64,000 nt of DNA from Talpa occidentalis (Eukaryota; Chordata; Mammalia; Eulipotyphla; Talpidae): positions 1 through 64,000 of the forward strand of contig NW_023604073.1 in assembly GCF_014898055.3 (NCBI RefSeq), given 5' to 3'. Below the pieces are notes generated by a model. It was not told where the DNA came from. It was given only the letters and a program-made list of their open reading frames with translations, and searched no databases. The position numbers were made by a program, and so were the translations under genes. Below, one piece after another: positions 1-12,188 of the stretch. The stretch's first letter is position 1, and the number at the start of each line of letters is the position of its first letter.

Positions 1-680
1 AATAGTATAAAATTTTTGCCATCAACAGTCATAAAATATATGTTTCTAGTCAGATTAGATTTTTAAAAAAGACCAAACTATATTGCTGTCTATTAAACAC
101 TCTTCAAATAATTTTAAATATTAATTTTAAATAAAAATTATTTATATTACTCAGATATTTACCTTTTTTTTGCTCTTCCTTTAGATCTAAAGTCCAGGTT
201 TGTCACTCCCCTGCACTCTAGCATTTCTAGAGGAATTTCTGCTGGTGATAAATCCTTTGTTTTCCAATTAATGTCTTATTTCGATTATCCTGAATGATGT
301 TTTCATGGAATTACACAAACATAATGTCAAGCAAAAAATATAAACTGCATATAAGAAGATGTATGCAGGCATACTTTATTCATATAATGGAAAAGCAACT
401 AAACCAAATATACATTAGTTAGAGGAATGTACATATATGGTAAAGATATAGAAAGGAACAAAAAATGATTAAATGCAAAATTCAGAGTAGAGGTTAACTC
501 TGGAGGGGAAGATGGGAAGACTCAGAGAGGGGTGATTGTGGGTGATTATGTATATTTAACTCACAAAGCACTTTTATTTTTTATTTTTATGTGTCGTTAA
601 TAATCATTTAGATTTATCCATACATGTTAAACTCTACATGTTGCTTTACTTTTTGCTGCATTTTCTTGCTTTTATCTAGG
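1..680. other. Non-coding stretch, inferred TTL intron
   Basis: AT-rich sequence with no exon-like reading frame and no element I recognise. It is called TTL intron only because TTL coding exons follow at 4116 and 6808, and the exon that must precede them is not in the window. Confidence 0.5.
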
Positions 681-1150
681 ATCATTTTCCTTAGTCTTAA
701 AAAACTAATTTTAGTGCTTTTTAAGTTAGGTCTTCTAGAGATGAATTTTCTTAGTGTTTATTTAGTATACTTACCTTTATTTTTAAGGACATTGCTCTAG
801 AAACAAATATTTGATCAGCAGTTAATTTTTTTTAGCACTTTGAAGGTAGCATGCCATTATCTTCTGACTTCCATCTTACTGTTAAGTCAGCTGAAATCTT
901 AGTATTGCTCTTTTTTCCTTTTTCTGAGATTCATTTATAATTTTACTGTGAAATTTGTGTGGTTTTCTTTGTATTTATTCCTGCGTAGGCTTTATAATGC
1001 TTCTGTGGCTTAATTTTTTATTTGTTTTGGAATGTTCTTGTCCGTTGTCTTTTCAACTATTATCTTTTCTTCTGGGTCTCTAATTACATGGAGATTATTC
1101 CTTTTCTCTGTGTCTCACATTTCTCCTTTGATTTTTATTTTAAAAGGTTT
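680..1150 (-). mobile_element. LINE-1 remnant, antisense, 5'/ORF1 region
   Basis: Read on the minus strand, this resembles the ORF1-side region of old mammalian L1 elements. On the plus strand I see the familiar antisense landmarks: an AGCACTTTGAA block, a CTTCTGACTTCC block and a run of pyrimidines near 1060-1120. It is heavily diverged and has no open frame. Assignment is by memory of the consensus. Confidence 0.5.
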
Positions 1151-1245
1151 TGAAAAATTAAAGAATATGCAGCAGAGACTGTATGTAGTCTACAAAACTC
1201 TAACAATTACTGTTTGGCCCTTGTAGAAAAAGTTTGCCAACTCTT
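1150..1245 (-). mobile_element. hAT-Charlie-type non-autonomous DNA transposon remnant
   Basis: About 95 bp ending in AAAAAGTTTGCCAACTC matches the terminal part of a common mammalian hAT family (MER58/MER1-like). The second copy of the same family in this window is at 10316-10490 in the other orientation. Confidence 0.45.
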
Positions 1246-1362
1246 AATTTATAGGTCTCTTTCTATTTCTTGTTTTCTCTTGATACTGTTTCTTAATAAG
1301 CCTGAAAATAATTTTTTAGTGTTATCTATGCATTTATCATATTTTATTAAGTCCAGTAGAGG

Positions 1363-1628
1363 TTTTTTTTTTAATTTATTTATGCATACAAGAGCTGGGG
1401 TACAGGCCAGAGGTGTGAGGGTGGTGAGATGATTCACCAGAGACAGAGTGGGGAGCAGAACAGGCAGATCTACTGAAAAACACTGCTGAGGAGAGCAGCG
1501 GGCAATAGGAGAGGTCTGCTGCACCATGTGGGTTGCTCCCTGGCCAGCCAGGGATCGAACTTGTGCTGCACTGGCTGCGGATTGCTTCATAGTGCTGTGC
1601 TTTTACCCCTGAGCCACCAGGGAGGCCC
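1363..1628 (-). mobile_element. tRNA-headed SINE, older class
   Basis: Minus-strand copy: T-rich tail and GATTTATTT-type A-tail complement at the left, head complement ending CCACCAGGGAGGCCC at the right. The body carries the older-class features (CTCTGTCTCTGGTGAAT and TGCATACAAG complement). Confidence 0.85.
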
Positions 1629-1629
1629 A

Positions 1630-2060
1630 ATAGATTTTTTTTAAATTGAGGTGAAACTTGGATATGGTAAAGTCCACAAATCTTAAGTGCACAGCATAGT
1701 GACTTTTTAATTATGCCTACTTTCACCTAATCATATTGCAAATCCGAATATAAAACATTTATGGAATCCCTGAAGACTTTGAACTTTCTCAAAATATATA
1801 CAGTATAATATTTCCAAAGGTAACCACGCTTCTTTTTACTACCATAGATTCCTTTTGCTTTTCTTAAACTTTATGGAAATGGAATTATATTTCTTATTTT
1901 ATGTTCACCTTATCTCAGCATTGTATCTGATTTCATCTCTGTTGTTGTACATAGTAATGCATCCTTTTACTGCTGTGAATATTCCATTGTGTGAATATTC
2001 CATGATTTGTCCTGTCTATAGTGATGGTTATCTGAGGTTTATCTCTTATATTTTAAACCT
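1630..2060 (-). mobile_element. LINE-1-type remnant, antisense
   Basis: The landmarks AATTGAGGTGAAA, TAGTAATGCATCC and ATTCCATTGTGTGAATATTCC are those of the very common antisense segment of old L1 elements. It is diverged and non-coding. The internal GTGAATATTCCAT repetition is part of the element. Confidence 0.5.
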
Positions 2061-2064
2061 ATAA

Positions 2065-3258
2065 TCTGAATTGTTATATGTCAAATTTCATGTTTTTCCA
2101 CAAGGCTAGCCCACTGACTTAGGACCATTTGTGCATAAGAGTGCCCTTTCTTTCCACACTGCATTTTGCCGGTCTTATAATGTTATAAGTCAGGTGGCCA
2201 TTAATATGAGGATCTGCCCCTAGGATCTCCCATCTTTTGATCTATCTGCCCTGTCAGTACCACTCTGTCCTGGTGACTGAGACTTTTTCTTGATGTATTC
2301 TCACCTCGAGTCTAGCAGAATAATTATAGGACTCAGGGCCTTATTTCTTTGGGAATGATAGTTGGATAGAATTCTGACACCAGATAAATTAAAAATGCTA
2401 AAGAAAGAATCCTATTTCAGGCAGAGATTTTTTGGATATTTGCTATACCATCCCCCTCCTCTTTTTCTGTGCAGTTTAGAAAGTGCTGCTCCTTTGGTGC
2501 TATAAATGCACCTCACAGCACTCATGTTTCCCTCCCAACCCAACTAGCTCCCCTAACTTCCCACTCCAACTGAAAAAAGAAGTACATGTAATGTCTCTGA
2601 TGATGAAAAAGAAGTCTTTTACAGTAAATTATTAATCTTGAGCTTCCAGGAGGTAAAAAATAATATTTAGTTTTGATTTGGTTCTGGCTTTTGGTTTTTT
2701 TTAGTCAGAATGTAATGTTTCTTTCACTTTTTGGTTAGTATTGTTGGGTTTGTTTTTACCATGATAATCTATTAATTTTAAAGCTTTTCTTAATTATAAT
2801 AAAGGGTATTTCAAGTAAAACAAAAAGTTAAATATTGTCTCATAGAATAGAAACTAAGATATGGAAACACATGTGATAGAGGGGTTTCTCATGCAGGCTA
2901 AGGATGGATGGGAGAAGAAACTTATCCAATTGGTTCTTACATGACTGTCCAAAATTATTGTTAAATATTTAATTATATCTATAGATGTAATTTCCTTTTG
3001 GGGGAGAAAGAAAAGGAAGTTGACACAGAAGAAGGGAATGGTGGAAGGAGGTTTGGGGAGCAATGCCCTGACTCATGTTCATAGAATGCTCAGCCCTCTC
3101 TAAAATCATGAATTTAAACTTTCATAGAGTGCAGACTTCATGAGTCCAAAGCTACTAATCATCTTAAAGTTAATTATGTGGAAGCCAGTTCCCTGTATCT
3201 CTTTCCTTCTAAAAACACACCTATGTAGAAGGACATAGAGTCTAATAATTTTAGAGTC
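2065..3258. other. Non-coding stretch, inferred TTL intron
   Basis: No exon, RNA gene or repeat that I can name. Open frames here are short and show no protein similarity that I recognise. Confidence 0.5.
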
Positions 3259-3532
3259 TTTTTAATAAAGATTTATTTTTATTTATGAATCCAAGAACTG
3301 GGGTGTAGGCAGAGGTCGGGGGGTGGTGGTGAGAGGATTCACCAGAGACAGAGTGGGGAGCAGAACAGGCGGATTGACTGAAATGCACTGCTGAGGGGAG
3401 CAGTGGGAGAGACAGGAGAGTCTGCTGTGCCATGTGGGTAGCTCCCTGGCCAGGGATTGAACTCATGCTGCAGTGGCTGGGGATAGCTTCATAGTGCTAC
3501 AACCTAACCCCTTGCATCACCAGGGAGGCCCC
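3259..3532 (-). mobile_element. tRNA-headed SINE, older class
   Basis: Minus-strand full-length copy from the tail complement (AATAAAGATTTATTT) to the head complement (CACCAGGGAGGCCCC). It carries the older-class body and is diverged in the tRNA-like head. Confidence 0.85.
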
Positions 3533-4115
3533 TTGAGATTCACTTTCAACTTTTTTCCATTTTACTAAAATCCTCCAATTTTTTCAAACAGTAGTTGATG
3601 TTAGTAATTCTAGTCTCTATTTCAATATTTGGTTGCTCTGTAATGTGTGTGTATATACATATAATATATATCTTAAATCATTTAGTAATAAGTTGGCGTT
3701 AGAATTGGAGCTAGTGCAAAGAAATGAACAAGACCAACATTTTTTTTTTTCAAATCTGCTCTTTACCAAAGACAAGTTGTTCTTTTATATGACAAAAATA
3801 CCTGGAAATGTTTTATTTATTACAAACATGTGGTGGCAGCCTTTCTCTTGGACAGATCCACATTTATAGAGGCCATAGTGACTCATTGCTGACAGGGAAA
3901 GCTGCCTCTACTTGTAAGAACATGATTGGTTGTGGAGGTTTCTAACAAATTGCTTGGGCATGACCTTGAATGATTAATTGGTAATAAATTTAGGAAAAAA
4001 CTTAAGTCAAACCTGATTTTTCTGAACAGATTTTATATAAGATCATCCAAGCCCATCCCTTGTGCTCCTTCTCAGCCAATGCTGTTCTCAGAGTGCTCTC
4101 CCCTCTGGCCCACAG

Positions 4116-4259
4116 AAGCTGCCTCTTGAGCGTGGAGCCCGCCATCAGCACCAAGCACCTCCCTTACCAGAGCTTCCAGCTCTTCGGCTTCGACTTCATG
4201 GTGGACGAGGAGCTGAAGGTCTGGCTCATTGAGGTCAACGGCGCCCCTGCTTGTGCTCA
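4116..4259 (+). CDS. TTL: TTL penultimate coding exon (tubulin tyrosine ligase, residues ~293-340)
   Basis: TTL is the ATP-dependent cytoplasmic ligase that adds a C-terminal tyrosine to detyrosinated alpha-tubulin. This exon is bounded by a pyrimidine-rich acceptor ending CCCACAG and a GTAAGC donor. It enters in phase 1 (last base of a split Arg codon) and leaves after CA of a split Gln codon. The translation runs from [11 protein letters not shown] through [10 protein letters not shown] to [13 protein letters not shown] and is nearly identical to the human protein as I remember it. It holds the C-terminal part of the ATP-grasp-like catalytic core. The Glu and Asn of the IEVN motif align with human Glu331 and Asn333, metal/ATP-binding residues of the family. 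The preceding exon is outside the window. Confidence 0.95.
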
Positions 4260-6354
4260 GTAAGCCCCAGTGCCTTTGTGTTTAAACAGGTGGGAGGTTG
4301 GTTTCACAGGTGAAATAGCCCAGCATGGCGAGGTGGAGGGCTTCCTCGACCAGGTGTTAAGCAAAACCCTTTGCCTTCTGTGCGGGAGCTGCTGCAGTGA
4401 TTGGGGTCCTTTGGGGGGTACATTGGCACACAGGGCACTTCGCTGCGTCGTTTCCTTTCCCATTCCCCACTTACGTTGGATTTGAGTGGTAGATGCCGTG
4501 AGTTTCAACAAAACAAATGACTGATGAGCTGAGTGAGCAGGGTCCTATGGTGGGGGAGACAGTGACGACTGAGACATTCAGGGGCTCCCAGACAAGAAGC
4601 AACCTGAGAGGCATCGTAGACATCGTGGGGCTGGATGGAGCTGGACTGTAGGAGAAGAGACTCACATGCACCAAGGGGATCAGGGAAGAGCCTTCAGAAT
4701 GGGAACACAGCCCCAGTGGGGTCTTGCTCTGTGCTGGCTCATCTGGGGGTGGTGCATTGGTGAATAGAACCTCCCTTCAAGGAGAAGCCTGGCTGCAGCG
4801 TGGTCTTAGTGCCATGGGGGACGGGAAGATGAAGATGAAAAGTAAGTTGAGACTGCACTGTAGGTACCTTATATGTAAGGGAAAGTTATTCAGACTTAAT
4901 CCTGTCACAATATTAGCTCTAAGACCCATTTTCCTGATGTCAAGATCTTTCATGGTTCCCCATGTCCACATCTTGGGGAAAATGGAGTGATTTCTCAAGC
5001 TCTAGGAGAAAGTCCTGTACCTGAAAGAGGCAGTAGTGACACATAGCACTTCTTTCATTAGGAGCCATGCCTTTGCCACTTGCTTGATGGCTATGACAGG
5101 TGCGATTGTGTCTCATTTGTCCATGCCTGCAACTAACAAGTACTCATTAGGTAACCCTGGGAGACATAAGCCTGGGAGACATAAGCCCTGCCCTTAGTGG
5201 AGAGAAACCGGACCAGACAGAGACTAGACAAATACAGGTCACAGACCAAGACAGCTCTTTCATAAAGTATAGGATGTACAAGATCCCCCTTGGTGGGTAA
5301 TGTTTGGTGAGGAGGTCGGAAGGAAGCTCCACCATGGTATGCCCACTCTCTCCTGTCCCCCCTTTCTCCTCTCCCCCTGTCAAAGGCTCATCCTGCCATT
5401 GTGCTCTAAGCCTTCCCTGTCCTGCCTTCCCTCGTCTTCTCCTGGATCTCATTTTCAGTGTCGCCCTCTTCCTTCTGTACTGTGCGGTGCCACCAGCATT
5501 GTGTCCATAGCAACTCCAAATGTGATGTCACATCCTTCTCCAGGGACCTTGCCCTCACCTTCCTCCCCTTGTAGCCGGACTCCTGGGAAGCAGGTCTGCA
5601 CAAGCCATCTCCTCTTCCTCCGTTCCCAACCATGTCTGGCTCTTTCCAAACTGGCTTCCATCCTGACTGCCCTGTAGACACTGTTCTTTGAAGTTCCCAA
5701 GTCCTTGTTGCCATGGCCAGTGACTTCCCCTGTTCTTACCTGCCCGGACCTCTCAGACCATTCCTGGCAGCTGACCACACCCTTGCTGAGACTGGGTGGT
5801 GGTTTGGCACACTCTGTACTGGGAAGACGTGACTAAGGAAGAATGGGCGAGATTGACCTCCTATTCCTCCTCTGCCCGAGCCAGGGCCTCACTTGGATGT
5901 TCTCTATCCGCTACTTTCTCTGCATGTGACCTTATTCAATTTCATGATCTTAAAATCACCACGGGCCCTGTATGGCCTGACCCGACCTTGTCTCCAGCCT
6001 CACACTGCATTGAGGCACTTCCCAGATGCTCTGAGGTCTTGCTTCTTGGCATCTGCCCCTCCTTCCATTTGTGCTACCCCTCTTCTCTCCACCCCCAACT
6101 CACTTGTGACTGTCTCTTTCTTCTTCATCCTCTCTTCTACCCTGTCATCCATTCTGTGAGGCTTCATTCATTCTCCAGGCCTTAGCTTAGCTGTCACTCG
6201 TGGTGGTCGTTCCTAAAACCCCCAACCATGCTGAGTGCTTCTCCTCCACACATACTCATCACAGACAGACTCCAGTGAAATTATTTGTTCTTCCATGCCA
6301 GCCAGAGCAGGAGGTGCCTGTTTACCTGCAAGACCTTCCAGAAATATTTGTTGG
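4260..6354. other. TTL last intron, non-repeat part
   Basis: Intron between the two TTL exons. It contains a 15-bp tandem duplication of CCTGGGAGACATAAG near 5155-5185 and C/T-rich sequence from about 5330 to 6200. No additional exon is supported: the open frames there overlap on both strands and match nothing that I recognise. Confidence 0.7.
5900..6200 (-). mobile_element. Possible LINE-2 remnant
   Basis: Pyrimidine-rich text with CCTCCTTCC, CTGTCATCC and CTTAGCTTAGCTGTCACTC blocks has the look of old L2 3' sequence. The match is loose. Confidence 0.3.
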
Positions 6355-6636
6355 GTTTTTTTGTTTGTTTTTTTTAAAGATTTATTTATTTTTATACAAG
6401 AGCTGGGGTACAGGCCAGAGGCACGGGAGGGTGAAAGGATTCACCAGAGACAGAGCAGGGAGCAGAAAAGGCAGATGGACCAAAATACACTGCTGAGGGG
6501 AGCAGTGGGCGAGACAGGAAAGGTCTGCTGCACCATGTGGGAATCTCCCTGGCCAGCCAGGAATCGAACCTGCACTGCAGAGACAGGGGACAGCTTCACA
6601 GTGCTGTGCTCAACTCGCTGCACCACCAGGGTGGCC
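6355..6636 (-). mobile_element. tRNA-headed SINE in the last TTL intron
   Basis: Minus-strand older-class copy. Flanking duplications CCAGAAATATTTGTT lie just before the T-run (about 6339) and just after the head complement (about 6637), so this is a clean insertion. Confidence 0.88.
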
Positions 6637-6807
6637 CCAGAAATATTTGTTTAGGGGATGCTTCTTCCTCATGCAGTGCCTTCTGTGGTGTTTGTATATA
6701 TCCAGTAGAAACCAGTTTTAGAAATGTGTTCATAGATGGAATTTCTAGGGCAGATCCTGAAAACTTTGATCACCACCCTCAGTGATATGTTTCTAAACAC
6801 TTTCCAG

Positions 6808-6922
6808 GAAGCTTTACCCAGAGCTGTGCCAGGGCATCGTGGACATAGCCATATCCAGTGTCTTCCCGCCCCCAGACACCGAGCAGCAGCCCACCCTGCC
6901 CGCTGCGTTCATCAAGCTGTGA
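6808..6922 (+). CDS. TTL: TTL last coding exon (residues 341-377 and stop)
   Basis: The acceptor TTTCCAG precedes G, completing the Gln codon started at 4258. The frame then reads [19 protein letters not shown], a Pro/Gln-rich linker and the C-terminus AAFIKL followed by TGA. That is 37 codons after the split Gln, the same length as in human TTL. Compared with the human sequence I remember, there is a Pro for Ala in KLY(P)EL and changes in the Gln/Pro-rich segment. Since the length and terminal residues are kept, the gene looks intact here. Confidence 0.95.
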
Positions 6923-8090
6923 CCCAGGGGGTGCTCAGAGCTGCCTCAGAAGAAGTATTTGGTCCTACTCCAGGGAAGGTGAAATGTCCGGAATGCTTAT
7001 CCTCAAGCCGAAACAGGAAAAAGGAAAGGCGACTTGCAAAGACATGATGGAAGAGAGAGCGTGGGAAAAGAAGGTGACTTCCCCAACAAGTGCTTGCTCT
7101 GGAGCCCTCTACGCTGCTGTTCCAATTTGAGAACTGAGGCAGATTTCTCTGAGGGGAAAGCAAAGTATCCTTTGGAGGGCAAAAAAACAGGAATTTGATT
7201 ATTTTATGTTCTTATCCTTTAAAAAATCTGATTTTTATCCTAAGGCAGCGTCGTGAACAGCGCCTCTCCTCCCGGGGTTGTAGCTTTGGACCTTTGGTTG
7301 GTGTCTTCCTACCTGCTGCAGCCTTAGTGCCTTACCTCTCCGCCCAGCTGCAACCCTTCTGTTCTGGGACGTGCGTTGGATGTCAGAGCATTCTGGAGGT
7401 TGCCTGGGTGGTCCCTACTCATCCCCCTCCATGGCACTGCACCATGAAATTCCGGACAAGCATGCACCACTAGTTTTTGGTCTGTGCTGTGGGCTGCGTG
7501 GCAGTGAAGGGGGTTCCTTCTGTTCCTGATAGTCTTTGGTGAGTCAGCTGTCAGGGTTGGTATGGCCTGGACACCTAAACCACAAACGCTGCTCTCTGCA
7601 TGTTTTAGAAACCAAGTGGCAAACTCGTAAGCATCAAATAAGCATGAGCGAGAAAAAACACAGTGTCTTGCTTTACTTCATACTTGAGGGTGGTGGGTCT
7701 TTGAAATATGATGCCTCAGTTATCTTTGTTTTAACCAGAATTCTACATGCACTTTTGCAAAGTTCCCTTTTCTTCACTTTTTTTTTTAAATTTTAATTTT
7801 TGTGAAAACCCCTCTAGGGGCAGGAGGATAGAGTCTCCCCACCCCCAGGTGGCACTGCCCCGGGCACAGATAGTATTGCCTCTTTTTGTTCTCCTTGCTT
7901 TCCAAGCCCCTCTGCAGGAGCTGGAGAGGCAGATTCTATTCCAAGGAGATTTGCTGTGCGTGTGCCTCTTGAAATGAGGGAGGGGCTCTGAATAAGTAAG
8001 TGTATGTCTCCAAGTGGGAAAAAAATCGTTTCAGAGCTCCACACTGCATCTTGTAAGTCAATAAATATGTCCTGTTAGGTGTAGTACCCA
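6923..8090 (+). other. TTL: TTL 3' UTR (minimum plausible extent)
   Basis: Sequence after the TTL stop codon. The first clear AATAAA is at 8060-8065. I recall the human TTL 3' UTR as long, so the true end may be further downstream. Nothing in the sequence fixes it. Confidence 0.4.
8060..8065 (+). terminator. TTL: Candidate polyadenylation signal for TTL
   Basis: AATAAA followed within about 30 bases by a T/G-rich stretch. Other signals lie further on (AATAAA near 8573), so use of this one is an inference. Confidence 0.35.
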
Positions 8091-9149
8091 CTTAGCATCG
8101 ATGAATATTACGTAGTCTTCAGGAGGCCACATAAGTTGCAGTGGGAAGAACAAGATGCCTTTTACAGTGTGAACTGAGGAGCAGGACCTTTTTTAGAGTG
8201 TGCTTGGAACCACAGCAGTCCGTGGAAAGGCATCTTCCTCCCTAGGACATGCTATGTCTCCCTTTGTCCCTGCGTGTGCTTCATTATTTGATTCTACTTG
8301 GCTCAAGAAACAGTTCTGCAGTCGGGGAGACTTTTTTAAAAGGAAAAGGCTATGCCTCCTCATCCAGGATGTGATGTGGGAGCTTACAGTGGAGAAGGGA
8401 ATCATGATAAAATTATTTCACAGATGCAGCAGTGGGTGTAGAATGTGAAGGCATTATGTCATGTGAAATGGAGGAAGGGACGACTAGGTGAGATTGCAGG
8501 GCATTTGTTTTTGCAAAATAAGTCTTGGTAGTTACCCAGAATGTGAATAGTGAAGTTTGCATCCTGAGTGAAATAAAATAGTCAGTGGTAAAAGTCAATT
8601 CTGGAGGCCCAGTGCAGCTGATGGGTTAGTGTTTTGGACTTCTAAGCAAATCATGGGCAGATGAACACCCAGGAGAGGGTACTGGGTACCTGGCAAGCAT
8701 AGTGGGCTAATGATGGGGGAGGCACAGAGGTTTGTATCATGTGGTCACGTGCAAATGCAGATGTGTAGTGCTTTTTTAGACCTACATTACAGGGACATTA
8801 AAGAGTTTTCCAGCTCTTATAATGACAGGTAAGAAGTAAATTAGGAATTAATACAGAAAGCATCACAAACAGGAAGTCTGTGGGTCTTGGTGGAATTTCT
8901 AAGAAACCTTAATTAATATAGCATATATGTGCAAGTAATCAGTCCCTAAAAAAGTTATACTTTATTTTTCACATGGTTTCAAATAAGTATTTAGCCATTT
9001 GTTTCTCTTTTGATGAAATGGTTAGCTCAGAACTGTTCCATACCCTTCCATGATGTCCTTGGCACAGATGGTCACACCTTGCTCCCCAGTCAGTCTTCAT
9101 AGGTATAGTCCGTGTACGTGTCGCTAGGGGACAAGGTGTCATTTATTTG

Positions 9150-9320
9150 GAGATGTCCATTCCAATCTTGGTGCTGTCATTTGGCTGCACAGTGTCAGAG
9201 GAACCTGCTAACCTCTCTGTGCCTTAGTTTCTTATCTCATGGAAGAGAGTATTGCTTGACCCAGGGACTACCTCAAGGACTTTCAGTGAGGACAGATGAG
9301 ATTAGCAAGACTCAAGAACC
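9150..9320 (+). mobile_element. MIR SINE remnant
   Basis: It contains the MIR core signature in diverged form: AACCTGCTAACCTCTCTGTGCC followed by TTAGTTTCTTATCTCAT, the 'CTCTGTGCCTCAGTTTCCTCATCTG' type block of MIR. Confidence 0.6.
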
Positions 9321-9324
9321 TTTA

Positions 9325-9430
9325 GTCCCAAGGTTCTCAGTACTGGCTATATGCTGGAATTAGTTTTTAAAAATGTTGATGTCCACATATTCCCTTTCTT
9401 CCTCCCACCCTTGACCAGTGAAATCGGAAC
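9325..9430. mobile_element. Diverged MER5/MER20-like DNA transposon remnant
   Basis: The order GGTTCTCAGTACTGGCTATA, then TTTTTAAAAATGTTGATG, then CCTCCCACCC recalls the short hAT elements with GGTTCTCAA termini. The family is not certain. Confidence 0.4.
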
Positions 9431-10315
9431 CTCAGACATGAAGCAGGCTTCAAGATGCTGGGAAGCGCTGCCTGAGAAAGAACAACAAACATTTTTACCT
9501 TGAAAGAGTCAAACCCTGGGGCTTTAATAAATCCCTTCTGGAAGGACAGGGCCTTTAAGAATGACCAGCTGTTGCCTCTGTATTCATGATGCAAGCCAGT
9601 GTTGTCTAAGCGGGTTCTCTTTGCTTCTCCTCATAGCGCTGGAAACTCAAACACGCTCTCATTTACTTCAGCAGTTTATGCAGCCTTGACAACAAATGTA
9701 AACAGACATGAATTTAAATATCTGCTAAATATCTGTTAAGGTTACTAATTATTGACAGAAAAGACCTCTCCCTCACAATTAATTCCTGTGGTAATTATAA
9801 ACTCTTTTACCCAGAATATATGAAGTGCCTCAGTGTCTGTATGATACAATGGAGCAGGTGCTGATGTGATGTCTCACTAGTGCCTCGGGATGATTATCAC
9901 AGACTTGGAATATCTGGTAGTGCTGGAAATGTATAAATCCACAGATCCCACAAGCAGCGTGAAGCTACATGAACATTTGAGGCTGTCAAGTAGGGGTGGT
10001 AGGGGTGGTGCAGCCTCACTGTGGGTATGGTGGGGAGCTCTACCAGAGAAGACAGGGTGCCAGCATGGGTCCCCTGTAGTATGTGGGTATTATAGAGAAA
10101 GTTCAGTGATACCTTGTCTCTGATCGTGGACGCTGAATCTGTACCTAAGAGGAAATGACTTCTGAAATAAGGTGACTTTATGAATGTCTAAAATGCCTGG
10201 AGCATTAAAGTAAAGTAATGATATTTCAAGTGTTTTCGTGCCCTTTGGTTCTGTCATCTTACTGTGGGTGTTGGCTGTCCTAGGATGTCATGGGTTATTT
10301 GAAACCATTTAACCA

Positions 10316-10490
10316 GAGGTAGGCAGAGTTTTGTAAAGTTTCAGATAGCAAATATTTAGACTTTATAAGTCATAGAGGCTCTCTGTTGCATATTCTCTAA
10401 TTTTTCCCCAAAGAATGTAAGAATGTAAAAAACATTCTGAGCCCTTAGATCATAAGAAAACAGGTGAGATGTTGGCATCACTTGCTGACA
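10316..10490 (+). mobile_element. hAT-Charlie-type DNA transposon remnant
   Basis: The run TTTTGTAAAGTTTCAGATAG, then AAATATTTAGACTTTATAAGTCAT, then TCTCTGTTGC follows a common mammalian hAT consensus (MER58/MER1-like), the same family as 1150-1245. Confidence 0.5.
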
Positions 10491-10680
10491 CCAGCAGGTT
10501 GCACAATGTATAAACCAAATTGTCCTTCAAAACCATGAACTAGGTCAAGCACTGAAACAATTTCAGCTATCACAGTCTAGTCTGTCATCTCTTACACGTG
10601 TTGTCTAAATCAGGATGCAAGTTGTGGGGTGAGATCCATGGTTGTGAAGGAGGTTTTTGTGTGCTTTAAACATGGGGTGG

Positions 10681-10950
10681 GGGCCTCTCTGGTGGCACAG
10701 GAGTTAAGTCACAGAGCTATCAAGCTATCACCAGCCACTTCGGCATGAGTTCTATTCCTGGCCAGGGAGCTGACCCACATGGCACAGCAGACCTCTCCTG
10801 TCTCCCCCACTGCTCCCCTTAGCAGTATACTTTAGTAGATCTGCCTGTTCTGCTGCCCACTCTGTCTCTGGTGAATCCTCTCACACCCCGCACTTCTGGC
10901 CTACACCCCAGATCTTGTATAAATAACTGAATTAATTAAAATAAAAAAAA
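10681..10950 (+). mobile_element. tRNA-headed SINE, older class, with TSD
   Basis: Sense copy starting GGGCCTCTCTGGTGGCAC. It is flanked by perfect duplications TAAACATGGGGTGG at 10667-10680 and 10951-10964, which fix both ends. Confidence 0.92.
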
Positions 10951-10964
10951 TAAACATGGGGTGG

Positions 10965-11899
10965 AGGTGGAGGGGCTTCTAAAATGAGGCTGCTTCCATA
11001 ATTAGCCAGACACCAAGATGTCCTTACTGAGACTTTCCAAAGCCACCACAGGGGTTCTTAGTCTCAGAGATGTCCTTGTACAGTTTGTGTAAACTGTAAT
11101 TAACTTGTAACTTCTTGTGTGATAAGACTGAGTCCTGCGAACTCCTTTCCCTTGTGTGGTTGGCCTACTTTCCATGGCTGGTTTCACTCCTTAAACATAT
11201 TTTGGGCACAGAGAAATGTCCTTCCATACCAGAAACACTAGCCTTAAGCATCCAAGTTTCTGGTGCCTACCAAACTTGTTTGGGGACAAGCAGACTTGGA
11301 CCCTAGGATCCTGAGAGTGGATGGGCTCAAAGGTTTTGCAGTTCTTCTCTTAGAGTCTAGCTCAATTTGCTGTCATTAACTGCTTCTGAAGTTCTCATTG
11401 CCCCCGAGGTCCCATAATACTTTAAAGAGGTTTTCCCAAAAGGATCCATAAAGGTAAAGGAAAATAAACTCCTGTCCAGTGGAATACTTGGTTGCACAGC
11501 TTGAAGATTTATGCAAGCAGAACTTCTTTTCAAAATCCACATGAAAGAACATGAGTGGGAATAGCACATTAAGAACCTTTGAAAACCCTTTCTTTCATAA
11601 AAGCAGTGAAATTGTTGGTAAAAACTAGAGGTTATCCAAAGACTTGCAACAGTCCAGGAGATAATTAAAGAAAATTATTTGCATCTCAGTAATAACAACA
11701 AGTTTTGTGACATTTTAACTTGTCCTATTTTTATCCACCCTTCCCTAGCTCTACAAGAGCCTTAGAAACCAAGAGCCCCACCATAGCCACATAGCTATTA
11801 AAAGGTACAATGCCCCATTCCCAGTGAAATGTCATTATTTGACCTGTCAGATCCACATCAGTGCCCACTGATGTGTTGATGTGTTTCTTTCTTTCTTTC
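10965..11899. other. Intergenic stretch between TTL and POLR1B
   Basis: I see no gene, RNA gene or repeat I can name. Short overlapping frames on both strands lack any recognisable protein. Confidence 0.5.
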
Positions 11900-12188
11900 T
11901 TTTTTTTAAAGATTTATTTATTTATTTATACAAGCACTGGGTACAGTCAGAAGTGCAGGAGGGTTAGAGAATCCACGAGAGCCAGAGCGGGGAGCAGAAC
12001 AGGCAGAAGGAACGAAGTACACTGCTGAGGGGGGCAGCAGGCGCGGCAGGAGAGGTCTGTGCGCCATGCGGGACCCTCCTCCAGTGGCCGGGGAGCGGCC
12101 GGGGAGCAGCCGGGGATCGAACCGGCGCTGCAGAGGCTGCGGGCAGCTTCGCAACCCAGCACTCAACCGCTGCGCCACCGGGGAGGCC
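11900..12188 (-). mobile_element. tRNA-headed SINE, younger class
   Basis: Minus-strand copy with the younger-class body (complements of GTACCCAGTGCTTG and GGTTCGATCCCCGGCTGC). Imperfect flanks TGATGTGTTTCT and TGACGTGTTTCT look like the target duplication. Confidence 0.88.

Larger units (their letters stand above)
8090..10680. other. Downstream of TTL: 3' UTR or intergenic
   Basis: No gene seen. It contains a MIR-like element (about 9150-9320), a diverged MER-type DNA element (about 9325-9430) and a hAT remnant (10316-10490), with otherwise unassigned sequence between. Confidence 0.5.

Noticed and set aside
4023..4115. Open frame upstream of the TTL exon (extends the exon leftward)
   Set aside because: The residues encoded do not match TTL, and a strong pyrimidine tract with CCCACAG ends at 4115, just before the conserved sequence.
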